Below are positions 8,693 to 14,014 of a DNA stretch of 14,014 nucleotides, piece after piece. The position numbers and the translations under genes were made by a program. The DNA is from an uncultured Collinsella sp. (GTDB taxonomy: Bacteria > Actinomycetota > Coriobacteriia > Coriobacteriales > Coriobacteriaceae): assembly GCA_902482185.1 (NCBI GenBank), contig CABSZR010000014.1:1-14014 (forward strand), read 5' to 3'. Numbering within the stretch: position 1 is the stretch's first letter; each line of letters starts with the position of its first letter. The notes below the pieces were generated by a model. The model did no database searches and had not been told where the DNA came from. It saw only the letters and a program-made list of their open reading frames with translations.

Positions 8693-8802
8693 GTAAGAAG
8701 CTCATCCCAAATCATCGACCCAACCCAGGCCGCCACGCATCCCAAAGTGTCATTCACACTTCAACGCCCCCAACAGCAACAAGCCCCTCCCATCTATATT
8801 CA
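8693..8802 (+). terminator. C-rich, G-poor stretch, possible Rho-dependent terminator region
   Basis: Downstream of tetR, the 100 nt at 8701-8800 contain 44 C and only 10 G on the coding strand, with no strong hairpin or T-run. This C>G bubble is the usual signature of a Rho utilisation site and may end the larB-larC-tetR transcript before it runs antisense into larD. An AT-rich patch follows (CTATATTCAGATATATG). No gene is seen in 8693-8997 apart from this stretch and the palindromic element. Confidence 0.35.
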
Positions 8803-8842
8803 GATATATGTTGGGCTGCTTGTTCGAAGGCAACTGGATTCC

Positions 8843-8978
8843 CGCAGGGTCCGGCATAGGTTAACTTTCCGCCGCATTCCGCAGGACGCAAGAAGCTCCC
8901 GCCGCACGAAGTGCGCAGCGGGAGCTTCTTGCATGTCCGAGGACGCGGCGGAAAGTTAACCTATGCCGGACCCGGGCG
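8843..8978. repeat. Long palindromic element 1 (127-bp hairpin plus conserved flanks)
   Basis: The outer arms at 8847-8875 and 8945-8973 are a perfect 29-bp inverted repeat. Inside, GCAAGAAGCTCCCGC (8888-8902) and its complement (8918-8932) form a 15-bp stem capped by CGCAC-GAA-GTGCG (8903-8915). Linkers ATTCCGCAGGAC and ATGTCCGAGGAC can pair in part (GGAC/GTCC). The short flanks CGCA and GGGCG are shared with element 2 as CGCA and GGACG. It sits between convergent tetR and larD, ending 19 nt from the larD stop codon. No ORF of its own, no target duplication and no T-run beside it are seen. Confidence 0.9.
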
Positions 8979-8997
8979 TTATATCAATTGTCTTGGC

Positions 8998-9729
8998 CTA
9001 GAACATGCCCAAGAAACCATGCACAAACAGCGCGGCCAGAGCGGCACCGACAAACGGAGCGATGCCAGGAACAAGCAGGCCGTACTTCCAGTTGTTGTCA
9101 GCCTTGTTCTTAATCGGCAGAACCTGATAGGCCATGCGAGGACCAAGGTCACGAGCCTGGTTCATGGCGAAGCCGGTGATGCCGCCCATGCCCATGCCAA
9201 CGGCCCAAACGATCAGGCCGACGCAGATAGCGAGCATCAGAACGTTCTCACCAGCGCGGCTAGCGGCAGCAAGGATGGCGCTGATGAACACAAAGGTGCA
9301 GATAGCCTCGCAGAAGAAGTTGCGGGCATAGTTGGTGCCCTCGGTGGTGGGGTTGGTCGAGAAGATGTTGCGCTGGGCAATGGGGTCGACGACGCCCTCG
9401 GAAGCCTTGAACTCATCGGCATACATAAGCCAAGCGATTACGGCGCCCACAAAGCCGCCGAGCATATCGGCAATCATAAAGGGGATGCAGCTGCTCCACG
9501 GAACCAGACCTACGATGCACTGGGCAAGCACCATAGCCGGGTTCATGCACACGGCGCCGCCAAAGACAAACAGGCAGACCGAGATGCCAAAAGACCAAGT
9601 GGTGATGGCAAACATATGGCCGGAACCCTGATACTTGGTGCCCTTGAGCACGGTATCGCAGTGCACGCCCACGCCAAAGATGATCATGAGGGCCGTTGCG
9701 CCGAATTCGCAGAGGAGTTTGGTAAGCAT
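8998..9729 (-). CDS. larD: LarD, aquaporin-family lactate channel
   Basis: A 243-residue membrane protein of the MIP/aquaglyceroporin family with several hydrophobic helices. LarD carries lactic acid and water across the membrane for the lactate racemase system. The start, LLCEFGATALMIIFGVGVH, and ILPIANKAD-like segments such as VLPIKNKADNNWKYGLLVPGIAPFVGAA near the end are typical of LarD. The first pore motif is a normal NPA (63-65, in CMNPAMVLAQ). The second is NQA (190-192) followed by RDLGPR, so the central proline is replaced. The ATG at 9729 has only a weak AAGG nearby. It lies 49 nt downstream of larA on the same strand and is almost certainly co-transcribed with it. A glycerol facilitator is the main alternative but fits the neighbours less well. 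Confidence 0.88.
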   Translation of the reverse strand: MLTKLLCEFGATALMIIFGVGVHCDTVLKGTKYQGSGHMFAITTWSFGISVCLFVFGGAVCMNPAMVLAQCIVGLVPWSSCIPFMIADMLGGFVGAVIAWLMYADEFKASEGVVDPIAQRNIFSTNPTTEGTNYARNFFCEAICTFVFISAILAAASRAGENVLMLAICVGLIVWAVGMGMGGITGFAMNQARDLGPRMAYQVLPIKNKADNNWKYGLLVPGIAPFVGAALAALFVHGFLGMF

Positions 9730-9754
9730 AAAACCTTATCTTTCTTGTCGGTTA

Positions 9755-9769
9755 TAAACGATTCGTTTA
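9755..9769. promoter_or_regulatory. Small palindrome between larA and larD
   Basis: TAAACGATTCGTTTA is a perfect 7-bp inverted repeat around one base, in the 49-bp larA-larD gap. It could form a tiny hairpin that shapes the transcript or adjusts larD translation, or it could be a protein site. It is too short to assign a function. Confidence 0.3.
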
Positions 9770-9778
9770 GGCCGCGCA

Positions 9779-11056
9779 CTAGTGCTGTGCGACGACAACG
9801 CCCAGGCCATCGGGAATGACGGCAACCTTGGCATCGGCACCCTTCATCTCAAAGGCGAGCTTGAGCGCCTCCTCGATAGTGTTAACCGGCGTCATGTGCA
9901 TATCCTTGATCATCTGGTGATCGCACAGGTCGGTGACCATAATCACAGGGTGATGTGCCAGGATGCGGGCAAAGATCTGGCTCGTCCACTGGTCAGGCAG
10001 GGTCTCGTCCTTGGGACGGTCGATGCAGGCACGCTCAAACTCTGCCGGATCGTTGTCGGCGATGTTGTGATAGAAGCCCTCGCCGCCGTGGCCGTCGGCG
10101 CAACCGGCGACGTCGATGATCACGCCGCCCTCGGGAAGCGTGGCCTCGGCAGAGCACATGCCCTTCACGGCCTGGTAGATGTTCTGGTCGAGCGGGTAGC
10201 CGCCGTTGGTGGTGATGGCAATCTCGCACTCGACGGGCTCAACGCCGGCAAGGCTCTTCACGAACTCGCAGCCGGCCTCGTGCGCCTTGTGGATGTCGCC
10301 GACAAAGGAGCCGATGACCTCGTGCTTGCCGTTGAGTACCACGTTAAGCACAAAGGCAAGGTGAGCCATCTCGGCAGCGGCAAACATATCCTCGTTCACG
10401 TGGTTGTGGCACAGGTTGCCGGCACGCGAATGGGAATCGTTCACAAACTGACCGTTGTGGTTGTACATGATGGTCTTGTAGCTGGCAATGCCGGGCAGCA
10501 CGGACTTGCGGCTGCCAGAGAAACCGGCAAAGAAGTGCGGCTCAATAAAGCCCTCGGCAAGCAGCAGATCGCAATCGGCGGCAATCTTGTTGATGATGCA
10601 CTCGCCGCCAGAAGGCAGAGTGCCGATCTTTTTCATCATGCTGTCGTCAGTCGCGACGTGCATAACGATTTCCTCGTTGGCAACTATCTCCTCGCCGTAC
10701 TTGTTGACGAGTTCCTCGTGCGTCGACGGACGATGCATACCCGTAGCAACCAGAATGCGAACGCGCGCCTCAGGCGCAGCGGAGTGGATGTGATGCAGCA
10801 GAATAGGCATCGTCACACGCGAGGGAACGGGGCGCGTATGGTCGGAGCTAATGATGACAATATCCTTCTTGCCAGCACAAAGCTCCTCAAGCGAAGGCGA
10901 GCCGTAAGGGTTGGCAAGCGACTCCTCCACCAGCTCTTCCTGCGATTTCGTGGTCTTAAACTCGTTTTGATGACCTTCCATCACACCCGCGAAGTTTTCA
11001 TCCTCGAGCTCCAGATGCAACGTCTTGTGGTCAAACGGCAGTTCACATTCAAACAA
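9779..11056 (-). CDS. larA: LarA, nickel-pincer-dependent lactate racemase
   Basis: Interconverts D- and L-lactate by hydride transfer using the nickel-pincer nucleotide. The 425 residues fit the family length. Counting from the chosen start, the functional residues fall at the same numbers as in Lactiplantibacillus LarA: R75 (SSDHTRPVP), H108 (VATGMHRPSTHEELVNKYG), H174 and K184 (EGFIEPHFFAGFSGSRKS, with K184 the cofactor-linked lysine) and H200 (nickel ligand). STNGGYPLDQNIYQAVKG-like and DGHGGEGFYHN segments are also present. The start is a TTG at 11056: the frame closes at a stop at 11080-11078 with no ATG or GTG before it, and AAGGAAGAGG lies upstream. The family-matching N-terminus (ELPFDHKTL) supports this start. 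larD follows 49 nt downstream. I found no convincing -35/-10 pair in 11057-11180. Confidence 0.96.
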   Translation of the reverse strand: MFECELPFDHKTLHLELEDENFAGVMEGHQNEFKTTKSQEELVEESLANPYGSPSLEELCAGKKDIVIISSDHTRPVPSRVTMPILLHHIHSAAPEARVRILVATGMHRPSTHEELVNKYGEEIVANEEIVMHVATDDSMMKKIGTLPSGGECIINKIAADCDLLLAEGFIEPHFFAGFSGSRKSVLPGIASYKTIMYNHNGQFVNDSHSRAGNLCHNHVNEDMFAAAEMAHLAFVLNVVLNGKHEVIGSFVGDIHKAHEAGCEFVKSLAGVEPVECEIAITTNGGYPLDQNIYQAVKGMCSAEATLPEGGVIIDVAGCADGHGGEGFYHNIADNDPAEFERACIDRPKDETLPDQWTSQIFARILAHHPVIMVTDLCDHQMIKDMHMTPVNTIEEALKLAFEMKGADAKVAVIPDGLGVVVAQH

Positions 11057-11179
11057 TGACGAGCGCCCTCTTCCTTTTCAACTGACACACTAGATAAACC
11101 GTTGGAAGGATACGCCGCTCACCGAAAAACACCACCGTCCACCGACTCATTAACACAACGTTCATATTTGACCCACAAC

Positions 11180-11213
11180 AAAACGGCCGCGACCCCAAAC
11201 GGGACCGCGGCCG
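11180..11213 (-). terminator. GC-rich intrinsic terminator upstream of larA (ppc side)
   Basis: CGGCCGCG (11184-11191) pairs with CGCGGCCG (11206-11213), and the inner CCC/GGG extends the helix. On the minus strand TTTTGTTGT follows. It would stop leftward transcripts arriving from ppc before the larA promoter region, leaving ppc a 3' untranslated region of about 310 nt. Confidence 0.65.
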
Positions 11214-11264
11214 CTACAGTCGTAAGGCGAGAAGCACCACATGCATCTCAATCCCGATCGATAA

Positions 11265-11329
11265 GGCGCGCGGCGCGAAGCGCCAAACGCGCCGCCGGGA
11301 CAGACCCCATCCAAAACGCGCGAAGCGCG
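11265..11329. repeat. Two GAA-loop hairpins in the ppc-larA gap
   Basis: First hairpin (11265-11293): GGCGCG pairs with CGCGCC and GGCGC with GCGCC around a GAA loop. Second (11317-11329): CGCGC-GAA-GCGCG, followed on the minus strand by TTTT, so it could be a weak leftward terminator. Both contain GCGAAGC, known as an exceptionally stable DNA mini-hairpin. The palindromic elements use a similar C-GAA-G cap. No gene is seen in 11057-11522; it holds these hairpins, the terminator and element 2. Confidence 0.5.
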
Positions 11330-11370
11330 CCATTAATTCCCCCAGCAGTAATCCACTGAAGACCGGACAT

Positions 11371-11506
11371 CGCAGGGCCCGCCATTAGTTTACTTTTAGG
11401 CACACTCCGCAGGACGCAAGAAGCCCTCGCCGCACGAAGTGCGCAGCGAGGGCTTCTTGCATGTCCGAGGACGTGCCTAAAAGTAAACTAATGGCGGGCC
11501 CGGACG
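11371..11506. repeat. Long palindromic element 2 (127-bp hairpin plus conserved flanks)
   Basis: The outer arms at 11375-11403 and 11473-11501 are a perfect 29-bp inverted repeat. The 69-bp core (11404-11472) has the same orientation and layout as element 1: inner stem GCAAGAAGCCCTCGC with its complement, a CGCAC-GAA-GTGCG cap and the right linker ATGTCCGAGGAC. Element 2 differs from element 1 at 23 of 127 positions: 22 of these form 11 compensated base pairs and one is unpaired. It lies 16 nt past the ppc stop codon, mirroring element 1 beside larD. Confidence 0.9.
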
Positions 11507-11522
11507 ACTACAGGGCTATCGA

Positions 11523-14014
11523 TTACCCCGTGTTCTGCAGTCCTGCCGAGACGCCGGTCACAGTCGAAAGAATCAGGCTCATGTACTCGGCCTTCTTCTC
11601 CTCGGCCATCTCGTCCTGGTTCATACGCACCTCGCGAAGGGCGCGGACCTGGGCGATGGACAGGGCGTCGACATAGGGGTTACGCACGCGGACGGCGCAG
11701 CCGAGCACGCGACGGCGCTGCAGCGGCCACTCATCGCCGACGATGGCAAGGACCCACTTACGCGTGAGTTGCATCTCGGTAAAGACCTTCTTGGACAGAT
11801 CATCGCGGTCGCCCAGATGCAGATACATCTTGGCGATGCGCTGATCGGTCTTAGCAATCGACATCTCGATGTTGTCGATAAAGGTGCGGAAGAATGGCCA
11901 CTCCTGGTAGGCAGCCTTGAGCTGGTCAAGATCGCCCAGCTGCTCGCAGGCGGTGCCCAGGCCGTACCAAGCGGCCAGGTTAATGCGCGCCTGGCTCCAG
12001 CTGAAGATCCACGGAATGGTACGCAGGTCATCGAGCGACTTGGCGCCCAGGCCGCGCTTAGCGGGACGCGAGCCGATCGGAAGCAGACCGACCTCGGTCA
12101 GCGGCGTCACGGTCGAGAACCACGGTGTAAAGTCCTCGGTGTTCAGCAGGTCCAGATAGCGCTCGTGGCTTGCGGCGTTGAGCTTCTCGGCCATATCCCA
12201 GAACTTCTGCGTGGTCTCGGTGTTGGTCTTCTCGACACTCGGGGCCGACTGCAAAAGCGTTGCGGCGGCAACGGACTCAACATGGCGCTGAGCCAGCGTG
12301 CGGTTGCCGTAACGGGCAAAGATGACCTCGCCCTGCTCGGTGAGCTTAAAGAAGCAGTTGACCGAACCCTTGGGCTGCGCCAGCACGGCCTTGTTGGCCG
12401 GGCCGCCACCACGGCCCACGGCACCGCCGCGACCGTGCATGAGCACCAGGTCGATATCGTTCTTCTCGGCCCACTTGGCGATGCGCTCCTGCGCGGAGTG
12501 CAGCGCGAGCATGGCCGTGGTAGGACCGGCGTCCTTGGAGGAGTCGGAATAGCCCAGCATGACCTCCATGCGGCGGTTGGTCTGGGCAAGGCGCTTTTGC
12601 ACCACGGGCAGCGTAAGCATCTGGTCGAGCACGTCAACGCAGCCCTCGAGGTCCTCGAGTTGCTCGAACAGCGGGATCACGTCGAGCTCGGGAACGTCTT
12701 CCTCGTGTGCGAAGGACAGGTGGGCCAGCTCAAAGACGTCGGCCACATGCTGGGCGCTCTTGGTAAACGAGATGATGTAGCGGTGCGCCATCTTCTTGCC
12801 GTAGCGCTTTTGGATGGAACCGATAGCGCGGAAGGTATCGATGACCTCGCGCGTCATGGGCTGCAGGTCGCCATGGATACCGTTCTCGTGGATATCCTTG
12901 AGGGCGCGGGCGTGCACCACAGAGTGCTGACGGAACTCCATCTCGACCATATGGAAGCCGAAGGACTCGACCTGCCAGATGATGGTCTGCACCGGACCGT
13001 AGGCGGCACGGACGGCACCGCAGGCAGCAAGCGAACGCTGGACGACGCGCAGGTCATCCAGGAACTCGTCGGCGCTGTGGTACATGGTGTCGGTGATACG
13101 ACGGACGGTGGCGTTCAGGCGGTCGGCCATGACGAGCATGACGGCGCGATGCGGCTCGTGCTCGGAGATCAGCTCGGCGCGGGCCGTGTAACGAGGGCTC
13201 ATCTCGACCTGATGGTTCCACAGGTTAATGAGCTCGGCCGACGGCTTGCTGTAGGTAGCCTCGAGCGTGAGGTTGCGGCCGATGTGGCGGCACTTGTCCT
13301 CGAGCTTGAGCACCATGTGCGTAAAGTACTTGGCGGCGACCTCACGGCTCACCTTGGCGGTGACGTTGGGGTTACCGTCGCGGTCGGAACCGATCCAGCT
13401 GCCGGGATGGAAGAACGCCGGGCACAGCGGCGGCACAGTACCGGCCTTGTCACCCAGCACCCAATCGTCAAAACGACGATAGATAACGGGGATAACGTCG
13501 AACAGCGTGTTATCGAAGATGTCGATGATGGTATCGGCTTCCTCGACCGGCGTGGGCTTCTTGAGCGCGATGGGACTCGTACGCACCAGGGCGTCGATCT
13601 CCTGCAGCATATGGCGCTCGTTCTCCACCAGGTCGGAGCCGCCCAGACGCGGACGCTCCTCCAGCAGGTTGGAGATACGGCGGATCTTGCCCTCGACGGC
13701 CTTACGACGGGCCTCGGTGGGATGTGCGGTAAAGACAGGGTGGAACTCGAGCTTGTCGAGCAGCTCGTTGGCACCCTCGACACCCAGCTCATTCACCAGC
13801 TGGTGATAGGCAACGGTAAGCTCGTTGGCAGGATCGACCTCGGTATCAGTCGACGCACCGGCCTCGCGCTCGCGCAGCTGCGCCACACGGTAGTTCTCCT
13901 CCGACAGGTTTGCCAGATGGAAAAAGCTCGTAAAGGCGCGAACGATGACCTGCTGCTTATCGAGCGGCAGGCTGTCGATCAAATCGACGACCTCACGAAA
14001 TGCCACGGCAGTGG
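11523..14014 (-). CDS. ppc: Phosphoenolpyruvate carboxylase, 5' end beyond window
   Basis: Makes oxaloacetate from PEP and bicarbonate, an anaplerotic cytoplasmic enzyme feeding the reductive branch to malate and succinate. About 830 codons are visible. Motifs in order: VFTAHPTEARRK (catalytic His near 13724), GSDRDGNPNVTAK, EFRQHSVVH, VMLGYSDSSKDAG, LMHGRGGAVGRGGGPANKA, SRPAKRGLG, IPWIFSWSQARINLAAWYGLG, and the C-terminal TVTGVSAGLQNTG ending like E. coli Ppc. The frame stays open to the right edge (the first in-frame start-like codon, at 14006, is a GTG within conserved coding sequence), so about 50-60 N-terminal residues are missing by comparison with the 883-residue E. coli enzyme. Palindromic element 2 begins 16 nt after the stop codon, and the first good terminator is about 310 nt downstream. 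Confidence 0.96.
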   Translation of the reverse strand, partial: TAVAFREVVDLIDSLPLDKQQVIVRAFTSFFHLANLSEENYRVAQLREREAGASTDTEVDPANELTVAYHQLVNELGVEGANELLDKLEFHPVFTAHPTEARRKAVEGKIRRISNLLEERPRLGGSDLVENERHMLQEIDALVRTSPIALKKPTPVEEADTIIDIFDNTLFDVIPVIYRRFDDWVLGDKAGTVPPLCPAFFHPGSWIGSDRDGNPNVTAKVSREVAAKYFTHMVLKLEDKCRHIGRNLTLEATYSKPSAELINLWNHQVEMSPRYTARAELISEHEPHRAVMLVMADRLNATVRRITDTMYHSADEFLDDLRVVQRSLAACGAVRAAYGPVQTIIWQVESFGFHMVEMEFRQHSVVHARALKDIHENGIHGDLQPMTREVIDTFRAIGSIQKRYGKKMAHRYIISFTKSAQHVADVFELAHLSFAHEEDVPELDVIPLFEQLEDLEGCVDVLDQMLTLPVVQKRLAQTNRRMEVMLGYSDSSKDAGPTTAMLALHSAQERIAKWAEKNDIDLVLMHGRGGAVGRGGGPANKAVLAQPKGSVNCFFKLTEQGEVIFARYGNRTLAQRHVESVAAATLLQSAPSVEKTNTETTQKFWDMAEKLNAASHERYLDLLNTEDFTPWFSTVTPLTEVGLLPIGSRPAKRGLGAKSLDDLRTIPWIFSWSQARINLAAWYGLGTACEQLGDLDQLKAAYQEWPFFRTFIDNIEMSIAKTDQRIAKMYLHLGDRDDLSKKVFTEMQLTRKWVLAIVGDEWPLQRRRVLGCAVRVRNPYVDALSIAQVRALREVRMNQDEMAEEKKAEYMSLILSTVTGVSAGLQNTG

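Noticed and set aside
8810..8850. Possible tRNA T-arm (TTGTTCGAAGGCAA)
   Set aside because: Only a 3-bp stem surrounds the TTCGAA loop, and no acceptor, D or anticodon arms fit around it.
8843..8978. Integron attC site or insertion sequence / MITE
   Set aside because: There is no integrase or transposase, no attC core consensus at the ends and no target-site duplication. The flanks are conserved between copies, so the ends are not simple insertion points.
9782..11059. 425-codon plus-strand frame opposite all of larA
   Set aside because: Codon-bias shadow of larA with no recognisable motifs.

Overview
The window looks like a chromosomal stretch of a high-GC, anaerobic gut actinobacterium of the class Coriobacteriia, most likely Collinsella or a close relative. 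This is inferred from the GC-rich codon use, the strong purine-rich ribosome sites and the gene set (LacZ-type beta-galactosidase, bacterial AspRS, PEP carboxylase, Lar lactate racemase system). The species cannot be fixed from sequence reading alone. Eight complete genes and two edge-truncated genes are visible, with no transposase, integrase, phage gene, tRNA, rRNA or CRISPR array.

Layout, left to right. (1) A lactose module: a leftward beta-galactosidase gene (running off the left edge) is divergent from a rightward LacI-family regulator. Three CAACCGGTTG operators spaced 42 and 45 bp lie over the lacZ promoter. (2) A 304-bp convergent intergenic region is packed with four hairpin units at a spacing of about 60 bp (the fourth decayed), then the aspS terminator. 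(3) aspS runs leftward, with a structured leader next to its Shine-Dalgarno. (4) A serB-like HAD phosphatase runs rightward. (5) A split nickel-pincer lactate racemase locus follows. larB-larC-tetR run rightward from a promoter with a dyad operator, converging on larA-larD, which run leftward. (6) ppc runs leftward off the right edge.

Function. LarB and LarC help build and nickel-load the pincer cofactor used by LarA, which interconverts D- and L-lactate; LarD is the lactate/water channel of the same system. LarE, the sulfur-transfer enzyme, and the LarC2 half of LarC are not in the window and must be elsewhere if the pathway works. LacZ feeds hexose fermentation and PEP carboxylase gives anaplerotic CO2 fixation, so the window reads as central carbon metabolism plus lactate stereochemistry.

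The most unusual content is non-coding. Two 127-bp palindromic elements (8847-8973 and 11375-11501) bracket the larA-larD unit in the same orientation, each just past the 3' end of a leftward gene. Their 69-bp centres are almost identical. Their 29-bp outer arms differ at 9 positions, yet each copy is perfectly self-complementary, so every arm difference is compensated, as are two more in the inner stem. With the separate hairpin array at 3350-3564, this suggests families of intergenic hairpin elements in which pairing is kept while arm sequence changes.
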